A stretch of DNA of 64,000 nt, taken from NCBI GenBank assembly GCA_037176725.1, contig JAZBRS010000076.1, positions 118,315,001-118,379,000 on the forward strand, read 5' to 3'. Position 1 is the stretch's first letter, and every line of letters starts with the position of its first letter. The position numbers and the translations under genes were made by a program. Shown one piece after another: positions 1-11,754 of this stretch. Under the pieces are notes generated by a model that saw only the letters and a program-made list of their open reading frames with translations, made no database searches and was not told the origin of the DNA. The stretch is from Posidonia oceanica. Lineage: Eukaryota; Streptophyta; Magnoliopsida; Alismatales; Posidoniaceae.

Positions 1-1081
1 GCTTTTTCTTTTTAAGTTTTTTGTTTTTAAAATTTTCGAATCATTTCTTTCAGATTTGTTTAGTTAAGTTTTTCTTTTCCTTAATTAGTTGGCTTAGTAC
101 TTTTAATTGTTTTCTTTCTTCTTAGGATTTGTTTTTTGATTATTTTTAATAGGGTTTTTGTTTTTTGGTTTGTTTTGATTATATTTTGGTTTTTGCTTGA
201 TTTTATAGCATTTTCTTTTTGTTTTTTTTGTATTTTTTAGATTGCCTTCATAGTTTTTAGTTTTAGTTAGATTTAGTTAGGTTTTTGTCTTTAATTGCTT
301 GTTTAAGTTTTTAATTATTCCTTTTTAGGATCTTGATTTTTTCTTCCTTTTGTTTTAGAGTTTTAAAGGTTTTTAAAGGTTTTTTGATGGTTTAGTGGAA
401 GAAAGGAAAGGAAAGGGAAAAGGAAAAAGAAAAGGGAGAAATGGAGGAGTAAAGAAGAAAGAGAGGAGTGGAGGGAAAATAAATTTTAGAAAATCAAAAG
501 ATAAGCTAAAAATAAAATAAAAATATAAATAAAATACAGAAGAGATAGATGCACAAGGTGGGCCCACAGCCAAGCAAGAAAAGGAGAGAGAAGGGAGTGG
601 AAAGAAGGAGAATAAGAAGGGGAGAGAGAGGAGAGAGAAAAGAATAATCCAAGAGAGAGAAAAGGATAATTTGGATAAATGAAGGGGTTAGAGGTTTAGA
701 AAAGAGGTAAAATCTGGGGAGTGTGTGGCCTGGGCTCTCTAGTGTGCGACCTAGTGTTTGGGTTTGGATTTAGGAAGGTTTTGAAAGGGTTTTGAGGTGT
801 AGAAAAAAGGTAGTTTTACCTAAGTTTTCTAGGGTTTTTGGGAGTGGTTTTGGTTTGAAATTTCTAAGGGTTTTTGGTGGGTTTGCTAAGTCAGGAATGG
901 TGAGTTTTCCTATGATTTTTGGATAGTTTTTGGGTTTGGGAAAGGAGTGTGATTCTAGGTTAGGTTTGGGCTTGTTTTCAAGAGAAGGATGAGAAGGAAG
1001 GTGTAGGTTTCGACCTAGATTTGGATTCAGAAGCCACCAGAAGATTCCATTGATTCAGCCTGTCAAAATGGGGTGTCAACA
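1..1081 (-). mobile_element. Element R: 5' part of an LTR, antisense, truncated by the window edge
   Basis: Read on the minus strand, the sequence starts at 1081 with TGTTGACACCCC and runs leftwards. It follows the first kilobase of the 5.7-kb LTR of element A: the same opening, the same phrase about CTTCTGGTGGCTTCTG, the CAAAACAAGCCC block, a pyrimidine-rich tract with repeated ATTATC-type motifs, then A-rich sequence. It is clearly diverged from A. The base pairs to the right of 1081 are not a polypurine tract but the 3' tail of another element (X). So 1081 is the outer edge of an LTR, and R lies antisense inside X. The expected target duplication on this side is CCTGG (1082-1086); its partner lies outside the window. 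No gene is present; the small open frames here are low-complexity. Confidence 0.8.
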
Positions 1082-2009
1082 CCTGGCCTACTTGCATTGG
1101 CCAGCGACAACATTGCATTGCATTTCCACTTTTCCGCGTGCATGCACCATCTCGCTTTCCCCTAGAGGAGTACAGCGCAGTAAGCGTTAGCATAAGCATA
1201 CCATTTGCATTAGCACAGCATTCTAGTGTTCGCATTCATCTGCATTTGCATTCACCTTCTTGCATTGTTTAGGGCATCCTTTGCATTGCATTGCCCCTTC
1301 TGCCTCTAAAACGAATTTGCTGCCTCGGCTGGAGGCAAGCATTTTCTCCTTCTTGTGGCCTCACGAGCTCCTGCTTGTTTCACTTGTCCCGAACGGACAA
1401 GGACCCTTGGTCTCCCCCAGACTAGCTGCCAACCTGCCCGAGTGGCAAGTGCGTTTGTCCTTCCGGAGCCGCTTTTGCACAAGTTTGGACAAGCAGCCAA
1501 CTTATCGCATTGCATCGTAGAACCTCTCCGCTTCTCCTCGCGTCAGCATGCATCACACTGCACTGCACTAGCATTCCCTGCTTGGTGGCTGCATTCGCAG
1601 CACCGGCACTCACAGCATCAGCATTAGCACTCATAAGCATAGCAAGCACTCACAAGCATAGCAAGCACCCATAGCATCAGCATTAGCATTAGCACCAACA
1701 CTCACCATGCATCAGCATAGCATCTCCTCATGCATAGCACCTACACGCGCACTAGTTCATATTGGTTCAACATTAGCATTAGCATCTACACTAGCATCTG
1801 CACTAACTTCTGCATTAGCATGCATTGCATCGCATTAGCATCTTGCATCTGCAATTGCATTGTGGCTCTGAGTCATGATTTCCGGTGCATCCGCCGGGTA
1901 AATGACTCACGCCCACAGTAATTTGTGCCCCTGCCGGCGTCATGTAGGGTGTCTTGTCTACCCTAAGCAGCGGTCTCGCTACGCTTGACCTTGCTCAGGG
2001 AGGGGCATC
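1082..2009 (+). mobile_element. Element X: internal 3' untranslated tail
   Basis: This is the end of the internal region of element X, just before its 3' LTR. It holds no gene. Positions about 1150-1860 are built from short irregular repeats around GCATTAGCA and GCATCAGCA. The last 150 bp align with the ends of elements A, B and E: a hairpin at 1881-1898 (arms TCCGGTG and CGCCGGG, loop CATC) inside flanks GAGTCA and TGACTC, then the phrase CAGCGGTCTCGCTACGCTTG and the polypurine tract. The block near 1130-1180 (GCATGCACCATCTCGC then CCCCTAGAGGAGT) corresponds to 53914-53945 in E and 38168-38205 in B, which confirms the assignment. Confidence 0.75.
1996..2009 (+). promoter_or_regulatory. Polypurine tract of element X
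   Basis: The purine-rich run AGGGAGGGGCATC sits directly against the LTR start at 2010. The same run with the same spacing precedes the 3' LTRs of A, E and (slightly changed) B and G. By analogy with all LTR retrotransposons it primes plus-strand DNA synthesis. Confidence 0.8.
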
Positions 2010-2244
2010 TGTAGACACCCCATTTTGACAGCCTAGAAGTTGGTGATTTCTCCTGCAGGCTCGTTTGGACTCTGGAATGGTACTCTTTTTTCAGACTAAC
2101 CCATTTCTACCCCAAAACCAAACCTAAAACCTCACCTAAACCCCAAAGCCTTAACCCAAGGCTTTTTACACCTTTTTAAACCCTTTCTAAGCCCAAGCCC
2201 AAGCCCATTTCAGCCTTTTGCCTCCTGGGTATGTTGTACGCTAG

Positions 2245-4560
2245 AATAGGAAGCGTCCAACATTGGACGTGCCCTATGCTAGCGTCCAACGTTGGACGCC
2301 TTCTGCTCTAGCGTCCACGACTCGGTTGCAGCAGTGGTTGTTCCGCCACCTTTGGCTCACCTCCCGTCCACTCTACCGCCCCTCTGCACTTACTACCCGT
2401 CCCTTTGTGCACTCCAGGCCATCCACTACCTTCCAAGGCCGAGTAAGTGCACTTACTAGCCATCTTCTCCACCTCAGCCCCATTTCCGCTCTCTTTCGCT
2501 CTCACTGACTTCAGCCGCTTCTACCTGCCACCGCCGCGACTTCACCGGCACTCTGGCAAGCCCATGCCCCCTCCTGCCATCCCTCGTGCCCTCCACACAC
2601 CCAGCAACCCTGCCACAGTCCTGCCATGCCCTGCAAACTCCTCTACACCCGCTGCCAATCCCCAGAACCCAATACACAAAACCACTCAAACAGCCTTCTT
2701 CACCTCAATGCACAGACCAACACAGCCCTCCTCTCCACAATTTGACCACTCCGAGGCGAAGAGCAATGACCCACCTTCACTCCCATACCTTCGACGCCCT
2801 CTCCCGTGCCCCCAGCAAGCCAAGCAAGCTCGCCGGAGAAGCCCTGCCGCCAACTTCCACAGCACTGGCCGTGAGTGCGACACGCCGTTCCAGGCCGCGC
2901 ACAGGTAGGTTCTCGCTTCCCTTAGCTAGTGCACGCACGTAGTAACATGCTAGGATAGTTAATACACTTGCACGTCACCTTGGTTGGCCAAAATTGGCTC
3001 GACCTTCGGCAGCGAGGTGGGGGAGATGGGTGACCTGATCTGCCATCCATTTCCAGCTCCGAACGCATCGGTGTGTTCGTCACGTCCCCCTCTTGCTTCC
3101 TGGATCCTTGGATTCCAATTTTGGATCGTTTTGGCTGCCATTCTTGGCTAGGAGGATCTTCAGTCTGTTGGACGCCTAGGCTGGTGCGTCCAACGTTGGA
3201 CACGGTAGTAGCCAGCGTCCAACACCCTGCCTTGTTTGCCTTTGCTCTTGCTTTAAAGTTCACCATGCTTCGCTGTTGCTTGATTTTTGTGAATCCATGC
3301 TGCATGCTTTCCTTACTTGTTTGCAGATGCTATGCCATGTCTATTTCCTTGTTTGGATCATGTCTTGAATCATTTTTTGCATGCTTTAGTTCTGTTTGCA
3401 GTCTGCCTACGTTGGACGCCTAGGTGAGCCACGTCCAACGTTGGACGCCGGTTCATCCAGCGTCCAACATGTCTACTAGCTCTATTCTGTTGCCATGCTT
3501 GTATCTTGCTTCTTTTTGTGGTTTATGCTTGATCCATGCTTGCTTAGTGATGCTTGGCCCCTATGGCAACCATGTTTAGGCTTCTTAATCTCCTCACAAG
3601 TTGCATGCCTATTTTCTTGGATTTTTATCCTTTACTCTTATGCATGCTCTCTTTTTATTTGCTTCTCATGGTTTATATGCTTGGTAGGTATGCTTTTCCT
3701 TCATCTGGCATGTCATCAGTAGCTTGCATGCATGTTAGGTGGGGTTTAGAGCTGAGCTCCCCCTTTTGTAGGTGAGTTTGCATTCTACAGGTGTTGGACG
3801 CTGGGGGCTTCAGCGTCCTATGTTGGACGCTGCTGTCATCAGCGTCTAACGTCCCTGTTCATCTGATTTGGTTTTAAGTGCTGGCATGATGCTCTGATCC
3901 GTTTGTTTGCATGACTTCTGTGTCATTATGCTTGCTTAGCCTTCATAGCAATTGCTCCTCAGCTTTTAGAGAACATATGCTAGTTTTCATGCAAGTTGTT
4001 GTGTGTTGGTGCCTCCAGTGCGTTGTACGCTGTTGATTCTGGCGTCCAACATTGGACGCCGGTTCAGCTCGCGTCCAACGCACTAGTTGAGCTTTATGCC
4101 TGGCACACATTGCAGCTGTTGTTCTTTTTTATTTTTATGTGATCCTTGCCTGCATGTCTACTTTATGCCTGCTTTCAGTAGCCTAAGTGCTTGCTTAATT
4201 GATTTATTTATCATCTGTATAATTTTGCCTTGTTTTCTTCTGGCCTGTGTTGGATGCTTGTCTCTCTGGCGTCTAACATTGGATGCCATGCCCACGGGCA
4301 TCCAACACCCTGCTTGTTTTGATTGCTAATCTTAGCTTGCCCCTTGCTTTGAATCTGCTTCTGGTTTGCTGTCCTGTTTGCCCCGCATGTCATGCACCAG
4401 TTCTATTGCATTTCTACATCTACATTGCATCCATATAGCTAGAATGCATCCTTCTTTGAAAATTGCATGCTATCTGCCTCCAGCAAGTGTTGGACGCCAG
4501 CAATGCCAGTGTCTAACGTTGGACGCCACTGTTGCCAGCGTCCAACGCTAGCAGTTGGCT
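2245..4560 (+). repeat. Dispersed palindromic arms in the X LTR
   Basis: Arms GCGTCCAAC and GTTGGACGC recur at uneven spacing. They sometimes abut as a perfect 18-bp palindrome GCGTCCAACGTTGGACGC (2282-2299), and sometimes lie 10-20 bp apart as hairpin arms. Clusters are near 2248-2320, 3185-3225, 3412-3470, 3793-3850, 4020-4080, 4250-4310 and 4490-4555. A right arm of one pair can serve as left arm of the next. The LTR of element G (61440-61990) carries the same design with a symmetric change. Confidence 0.75.
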
Positions 4561-4700
4561 GAAGCGAGGTTTTAAAACGCCGACTTGATTTCATTTGCCG
4601 TTTTCCGTGTTTTATCGCTTCTTGTTTGTACTGCAACCCCCATGCATGCTACCTGACCCCTGTTTTGGTTTTGCACCTTGCCTTTATATCGTTCTCCTCA

Positions 4701-4920
4701 CTTTTGCATCGTTTTCCGCACCTTTGCATTGTTTTCCGCGTCTTTGCATCAATTTCTGCGCCTTTGCGTCGTTTCCCGCGCCCTTGCATCGTTTTCTACG
4801 TCCTTGCATTGTTTTCCATGCCCTTGCATCGTTTTCTATGCCCTTGCACCGTTTCTTGTGCCCTTGCACCGTTTTCTGTGCCTTTGCACCGTTTTCCACG
4901 CTCTCACATCGTTTTCTGCA
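4701..4920 (+). repeat. 20-bp minisatellite in the X LTR
   Basis: About eleven direct copies of a 20-bp unit of the type CCTTTGCATCGTTTTCCGCG. It occupies the same place in the LTR as the 30-bp array of element A, just upstream of the conserved ATGATGCTTACT block. The low-complexity open frames in all three forward phases come from the repeat and are not genes. Confidence 0.85.
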
Positions 4921-5578
4921 CCCGCTTTTGCTTTATCTCTTGCATGTCGTTTGCATTGCCTGGTTTTCCCTGCAGTTCTATTTTATCACCTGCATTTGCA
5001 TTAGGGCTATGATGCTTACTACCTAGGAGTTCTCACAAACCAGGGTTCGCCCAGTTCGGAACATTAGCTGCGTTGCTGAGCACATAGATAGCACATTTAT
5101 TTCCCATGCATGGTAAGCAGACATTCATTGCATTTAGGCATTAGGCTAGCATCTTCCTGCATTAGTGAGCGAGATTGCCTAAGAAAGACCGACTCTCAGA
5201 CATATCGGGGGTGCCTAACACCTTCCACGTGCGTAACTGGAGTCCTTGCCCTTTCTCTTGGCCCGCATCGACCTTTCCTTCATCCTAGGCTCGATTCATA
5301 GCATAGCATCGCATTGTGTCGCATCGCATCCCTTTGCTCCTTCTTTGCATCCGGTTTTGCATGTCTTTCCATGCATTACCCTCGGTTTTCCCTATCTCCC
5401 AATTTAATAGACCTGGTGGCGACTCTGATTTGTCTTATCATTTTCTATTTCTTCTTTTGCCAGCGTTTCTGAATCAAGTTTCTTCCCTCAGATCCTGTCG
5501 CATATAGTGAGCCTATTTTGATCAGTGCATGCGAGCTTTGGCATCATGCATGGACGATCAGAATTCTAGATTACTACA

Positions 5579-5840
5579 CATACATCATGCTCAGTGCTAC
5601 CAGAAGCACTTGGCCAGAGCATACCTGAAGAAGGTTAGGCCTAGAAGCTTTAGCCTAGGGGATATGGTCTTTCGAGCCATCCATCTCCCCGACGGCCGAG
5701 GAAAATTCTAGCCCAACTGGCATAGCCCTTTCTTAATCAAGCAGGTCTTCTCCAGTGGCGCAACAGTCCTTGAGGACATGGACCAGGTCGAGCAGTCTGA
5801 GCCGGTCAATTCATGCTACCTCAAGAAGTACTACCAGTAG
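5579..5840 (+). pseudogene. Element B: C-terminal end of the pol polyprotein (integrase tail), interrupted
   Basis: The frame ending with TAG at 5838-5840 encodes the last ~87 residues of a Tat-type integrase: HHAQCYQKHLARAYLKKV, the GD.V.RAIHLPDGRGKF block, and the ending CYLKKYYQ. It matches the ends of A pol (22490) and E pol (48302) almost word for word. The upstream part of pol is missing because element X interrupts it at 5578/5579. An in-frame TAG at 5709-5711 replaces the Arg codon after GRGKF. It cannot be expressed as integrase. Confidence 0.9.
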
Positions 5841-6707
5841 CCTGCTGCTACCTTGCAGAGTCCTTTCTCTCTTACTCCTTGCATTCCTTCTTTCCCATGC
5901 ATTTTAGGCTTGTTTGTTTATCAGTAGAAAAGGTTGTAAATGTATTATGTGTATTACTATCATAAGCCCGATGATGAAAATTGAAGATGCTTGCCTACTC
6001 TGGAGGGAGTACCCTCTACCCCACCTGACACTATTTAGATGTCCTAACCAGTGAGGGAGCCACCATCCAATAAAGACAGGCGAAATGTCTAAACCCCTCT
6101 AGGACTTACACCTCCAGAGAGAAGATCTTAGGGTGTGAGAGTGTGTGAGCAAAACCTACATGTCTTAGCCTGGGCACCACAAAAAGACTAGAAGGCGAAG
6201 ACGGAAGTCGGCCCTAGAGATAGAGGTGTGCAGCATAACCTTATCCCTTTGAATTGCTTTGGAGAGGATCCAAACTTCGCACCTGTGAGTCTATCAGCCT
6301 TGCAAAGCCTAGTCCCCCATCTTAAAACCAGGCACCCATTACCTCTAAGTTAGGGACAGCAGAAGCCTACGAGCCAAAAAAAAGAGAGAAAGAAAAGACA
6401 AAAAGAAAAGAAAAAAAACAAGCAAAGCAAAAGAGAGGCAAAAACAAAAGTCAGCCCCAGAAACAAAGGCTAGCAGCATGATCTCGCCCCCTTTCGTCTA
6501 CCTTAGAGAAGCACTAAAGTTGCACCTGGGAAATACACAAGTCCCATGGGGCCTAGCCACCCTTCTCTAGCAAGCAACTCCCCAGCTCCAAACCAGGTGC
6601 CCACTACCTCCAAGCCAAGGATAGGGGAAACCTGCACACCTATGTGGAAGCAAAAGAAACAAGAAAAATGAAAAGAGTAGGTGTAGCTCCTTGAGAGTTT
6701 GGCATGG
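5841..6707 (+). mobile_element. Element B: spacer between pol and accessory ORF (left half)
   Basis: No gene. It is collinear with 22491-23300 of A and 48303-49196 of E. Recognisable parts are the GCCCGATGATGAAAA block (5966), a hairpin AGACA-ggcgaaa-TGTCT (6074-6090), a first purine-rich tract (6375-6430), and a partial duplication of the flanking text (GACAGCAGAAGCCT near 6356; GGATAGGGGAAACCTGC near 6620). Element A interrupts it after CATGG at 6703-6707; it resumes at 33442. Confidence 0.85.
6703..6707 (+). repeat. Target-site duplication of element A (left copy)
   Basis: CATGG here and at 33442-33446 flank element A exactly. The uninterrupted site can be read in A itself and in E: both have GAGAGTTTGG or CAGAGTTTGG, then one CATGG, then AGCCCGTCCTC (23287-23310, 49177-49206). 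This confirms both element borders to the base. Confidence 0.95.
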
Positions 6708-9700
6708 TGTAGACACCCCATTTTGACAGGCTGGATCGTTTGGAGCCTTCCGGTGGCTGCTGGACCCGAATCTAGACCCAAATCCACACCTCCCTCTCCT
6801 TCTTTCCCCTCAAAACAAGCCCAAACTCAACCTAGGATTACCCCCCTTTCCTGGACCTAAAAACCTACCAAAATCCATAGGAAAACTCACCCCTGATGAC
6901 TTAGCAAACCCACCAAAAAGCCTGCAAAATCTCAAACCAAACCCCTCCCAAAAACCCTAGGAAACTTAGGCAAAAATACCCTTTTTCTACACCTCAAAAC
7001 CCCTCCAAAACTTCCTCAAAACCAAACCAAAACCCTGAGACCAAAACTAGAAACCCTAGACCCCACACCCGCCAAGTTTCACCCCTTTCCGAGACTCCTA
7101 AGACCCCCTTTTGGCCAAATTATCGTTTTCTCTCTCCGGGATTATCGTTTTCTCTCTCCTCTCTCTCTCCTGATTATCGTCTCTCTTTTCATCCCCTTCT
7201 TGCCCTTTCTCTGGCTTGGCTGTGGACCCTCTTTGCACTCCTATCCTTTCTCTATCTTATTCCTATTTTTATTTTATTTTTAACATTTTTCCTGAATTTT
7301 AAAAAAATCTTTTCCCTCAAACCTATCTCTTTCCCTTTTATTCTTCTTTTTCCCCTTTTCTTCTTCTTTTCCTTTTCTTTCTTCTCTCTTTTGCAAAAAA
7401 CCATAAAAATCCTTAAAAATCTGTAAAACCCCAAAACACAAGAGAAACAAATCAGAATTCCAAGAAAAGCAACTAAAAAACATTAAACAAGTGATTAAAA
7501 AACTCAAACTTAATTAAATCAAGCTAAAAAGAGAACCAAGCATGCAAACTAAAAAATGCAAAACAAACTAAAAGAAAATACTGTAAAATCAAGTAAAAAA
7601 CTGAAATAAAATCAGAACCTACCAAAAATAAAAACCCCACTAAAAGAATTAAAAAACAAACCCTGAAGAGAAGAATTAAAAATCAAACACCAAAACAAGT
7701 AATTAAAGGAGGCAAAAGACTTAACCTAACAAACATAAGGAAAAACAACATAAAACTTAATTAAAAAAAAAGAAAAAGAAAATACAGTTGAAAGAACTAA
7801 GAACACTTAATCAAACCAGAAAAATCCAACTAAAAAACATCAAGAAGAATTAACAAATAAAAAAACCAAAAACATAGTTCAAAAGACTCAAAGAAGAAGA
7901 ACATAAAAGACTAGAACTAAAAAGCCCAAAACCCTTTTAACTAATATGAAAATAAATCCTAAAAATCCTAATTAACATCCTAAAATACTTAACAAGAAAA
8001 CACAATTTTAAAAACAATTTAAAAGAATTTAACCAACACTTAATCAAGTGGAAAATGGATCAACAACAAAAGAAGACCCTAAAACCCTAATCAAGCCTAA
8101 AACACACTAATTAACCTAAAAACGGTCATTAAAAAATCCAATTAAACACCTAACCTACAACCCAATTCATCTAATATTTTTGTTTATTTTTATCTTATCT
8201 TTTCCTATTTTATTTCCCTCCTTCTTTCCATCTTTCTCTCTTTCTTCTTTTTATCTTTTCTTTTCTTCCTTACTGGGCTCATCAGCCCGTTACCCCTTTT
8301 TTCTCTTTTCAAACTTCAGCCCACAGCTACAGTCGACCTCCTTCTTCCTCCTTCCCTCTCCCGCGTGCCAGCTGCTACAGGAGTCGCTAGCCTGTGCCTC
8401 TGCTCGACCTGTCACCTCCTGCTCGAGCCAGACTGGCGCGCCGAACGTTGACCGTGCGCCTGCCATTGCCACGCCGCGGCATTCAATGACCGGCAGGCCT
8501 GCAAAACCAAGAATGGAAGTCGTCAGAAATCGGGCAGAAAGAGGAGAAATCAGAGGGCATTTCAGGAGAGAAAAGGGAGGAGAAAAGAAGAGAGTTGATC
8601 CCGGAGAGAGGACGGAGCATCCCAGAGCGATCCTGAGCGTGTGAGAGAGCGGTTCCTCCTCTGAAATCCACCCAGAAACACCCGAACTCCGCCTCTTCCA
8701 TCCACAGCAAACCAGAGCCCGAAACTCCTCCAGAACAACCCGGAATTCGTCCCCCAATCTCACCCGAGCCTTCCCGCAACCTAACCCACCATTCCACACA
8801 GAGAACGACCCCAGCACTTCCCCCCAACCCCACTGAAAACCAGCAGAACCCAACTCCGACCCATTCCAAAATTCCCCGCACCACAGGCCGCTTCTCCTCC
8901 CCAAACTTTGCCCGGTTAGTCCCCAAAACACTACCTCCCTAAGCCACCCAACCTTCAGCCTTCTCCCCCATCACAGACGAAACGCTTCACCACAAACACC
9001 TACACCGATTTCTGTCCGAAATCCACTCCACCAGCAAACTTCACCTACAGCCTCCACGGACCTAACCTAACCTTCCAGAAACATCCACCCGACCTCCAGC
9101 AAGCCACCGGAATCCCCCGCTCGATCCAGAGGGCAACAGCCAGCTCCCCCGACCTCAGACCACTCGCTGTGCACCCAAAACCGCCGCTTGTTCCTCCGAT
9201 CGTCGAACCTCCGCTCTAGGCATTCAGAAAGCTCCGGAGGGTTGCGTGGGGTCGACCCAAACGCTCGCGAGCCACTGACGACGCCCGCACGCTCCGGACG
9301 GTCACCGCCGGCAACTGCGGAACCCACCTGGGTCGGGAGGACGCCTTAGCCATCCAAACAGGTAATTTCTTCCCCCGTTAGCCTCCTTTTCCTCTTCTCC
9401 TGCTTTTCCGCCCCTCAAAAGGGGGTTTCGTGGCCGTTGTCGCGAGGTCAGCGCCATCGCTGACCTTTCTTCCCCGACGAGCTCGACGCTCGTCCCGCCG
9501 CGCCGAGCTGCAGAACGGCTCCCTGTCAGCCGTCCTAGCTTCGCACGGCCGCCAGGACTCCGCTCATAGCCTCTGCTTCCTCTGACGTCGCTTCCTCTCG
9601 CCGGACTGTCTTCAGCTCAGTTCAGATCTCCGGCGGCTCCTCAGTTCTGCTCTAGGTCGCGTCGCCGCTTGCCGCACGTCCCCCGCGCTCCGCCAGGACC

Positions 9701-10944
9701 GGGCGACTCTCGCTCGACGGTCCGCCTCGCCTTCAGCAGCCTCTAACCCCCTCTGTCGGCCACTGGTAGCAGCTGCTACAGTGGCCGATGGCCTGCAAAT
9801 CACTGTAGCTTTATTTTCTTCTAACCTAGCTATTTTGCCCGAAAATTGTATTTTCTGTTTCAGTTTCCAATTATTTGCATTCCAGTCCTTATTTAATTAA
9901 ATCTGCTATGTTTATGATCTGAAATCATGCTAAATTGCATTAAATATTTGTGTTTCTCTGTATTTGCCCTTTAGTCCTTTTACTGTGCTTTCCAGTTATA
10001 AAAACTTATGTTTCAGCCCTTCTGTTTTTAATTTTTGCATCCCAGTCCTGTAGTAGTTTATTTAATTTTAATGTGTTAAGTTTACCTTATCATATTGCAT
10101 TCCAGATCCTTGTTTTTTCTCACTCTTGCTGTTTGATCCATTGCACTGTAGAACTTAGGTCTTATTTTTATTTTTTGATTGTTGCATTGCATACTTTACC
10201 CCCTGTTTCTTCATTTTTGCACAAAGGTCCATTTTAAATGGTCAGTGACCCTTGCATGCATTTTTAACTTATTGTATTGCATTTTCAACCCTGCATCTTT
10301 TAAAAATTGCATATCAGTCCCCAGACCATGATTCTAGAGCATGTTTTCCATATAAAATTGCATATTTGACCCCTGCATGATTTAAAAATCACACATAGAG
10401 CCTTGCATCTTTCGAAAACCATATAAAAAGACCATTTTGCCCCTAAGTTGCACTTTAACTCCTATGCTTGCAAAAATTGCATGTAGACCCTCCACTTGCA
10501 TTCCCGGACTCCCCGGGACCCCTATTTTCTGGAAAATTTGCATTTTAGCCCCTTTCTTTCTTCAAAAATACTTTCGAATCCCTGTTCTTTCCAAATTGCT
10601 TTTCTTTGCCTTTTCTTGCTTTGCATGCATTCTGCACTCATTTAATCCTGCATTTAAGCATTCCCCTTGCATACACTAGGCACTTTTAACTCCCCTTCAC
10701 TTGGGAGGACCCTCAGCACACCCCTAGGACCTCCTGAACACTTAGATCTGTTCTTCTCTCCTATTCTAGCCCTTCTACTCCGAAGCTACGGTATCTTCCA
10801 ATCCGGCCGATGGATCTCCTCAAGTAAGCTGCCCAGGCAACCGCAGCGAGGCGCTCTTCAGCATGGACCAAGCAGATCTCCGATCAGACTCCCGGATCTC
10901 CAGGTATGTCTTCCTGAACCCCTGCACTGCATTCATTTGCATGC

Positions 10945-11600
10945 CATTTGCATCGTTTTGCGTGCCCTTTAGTTTTTCCGCCTCGTTTTGCGTGCAGTCT
11001 TGTTTTCTCGCTCCGTTTTGCGTGCCGCTTCTTTGTCTTGCATCGTTTTGCATGCCCTTTAGTTTTCTCGCCCTATTTTGCGTACTTTCAAGTTTTCTCG
11101 CTCCGTCTTGCGTGCTGCCTCTTTGTCTTGCACCGTTTTGCGTGCCCTTTAGTTTTCTCGCCCCATTTTGCTTGTTTTCAAGTTTCCTCGCTCCGTTTTG
11201 CGTGCCGCTTCTTTGTCTTGCACCGTTTTGCTTGCCCTTTAGTTATCTCGCCTAGTTTTGGGTGAAGTCTTGTTTTCTTGCACCGATTTGCATGCCGCTC
11301 CTTTGTCTTGCTCCGTTTTGCGTGCAGTCTTGTTTTCTCACTCCGTTTTGCGCGCCGCTTCTTTGTCTTGCACCGTTTTGCGTGCCCTTTAGTTTCCTCG
11401 CCTCGTTTTGCGTGCAGTCTTGTTTTCTTGTGCCGTTTTACGTGCCATTTCTTTGTCTTGCCTCATTTTGCGTGCAGACTTGTTCTCTTGCACCGTTTCG
11501 CGTGCCCTTTCGTTTTCTCGTTTCGTCTTGCGTGCCCTTGTTTTCTCGCCCGGTTTTGCGCCCTTCTTTCATTTTCTTGTACCGTTTTGCGTTCTTGTTC
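10945..11600 (+). repeat. 30-bp minisatellite in the 5' LTR of A
   Basis: Units of 30 bp contain the core CGTTTTGCGTGC. Three variants (…TTTAGTTTTC, …TCAAGTTTTC, …CTTCTTTGTC) alternate to form a 90-bp higher-order pattern. The 3' LTR carries the same array at about 31950-32650 with 60 bp more, that is two extra units. Since 30 is divisible by three, the array is open in several frames. Confidence 0.9.
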
Positions 11601-11754
11601 CGTTCCTTGCGCCATTTTGCATGTCAACCTTGTTTTCGCATCTTTTCGCATACTTGTTTCGTTCCTCGCACTGTTTTACGCTGTTTCCTCTTGCATGCCG
11701 ATTGCATTGCATGGTTTTCTCGCCGTTTCGCTCTTTCGCCTACATTTGCATATA

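Larger units (their letters stand above)
2010..5578 (+). mobile_element. Element X: complete 3' LTR (3.6 kb)
   Basis: The LTR begins TGTAGACACCCC directly after the polypurine tract and ends ...GATTACTACA at 5578, so it has TG...CA ends and the same last bases as the LTR of A. Inside are, in order: a C/A-rich start, a region of palindromic arms CGTCCAAC/GTTGGACG (2245-4560), an exact 20-bp minisatellite (4701-4920), and from about 5006 a block shared by all LTRs in the window (ATGATGCTTACT, GAGTTCTCACAAACC, GGGGGTGCCTAACACC, TTAATAGACCTGGTGGCGAC). From 5579 the sequence is pol of element B, so X is inserted in B's pol. The target duplication on this side would be CATAC (5579-5583). No coding sequence is present. 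Confidence 0.85.

Noticed and set aside
2447..2942. Protein-coding exon in the Pro-rich frame of the X LTR
   Set aside because: Low-complexity C-rich text in the LTR, no match to other LTR copies, alternative frames equally open.
8290..8931. 213-codon minus-strand open frame in the GC-rich part of the A LTR, repeated at 29293-29934
   Set aside because: It is kept only because the two LTRs are near-identical. No homologous frame is present in the other LTRs, and it is composition-driven.
10422..10430. TATAAAAAG as promoter of the A LTR
   Set aside because: It lies in a long A/T-rich stretch with many similar strings and nothing fixes a start site. The G LTR box at 62094 is far more convincing.
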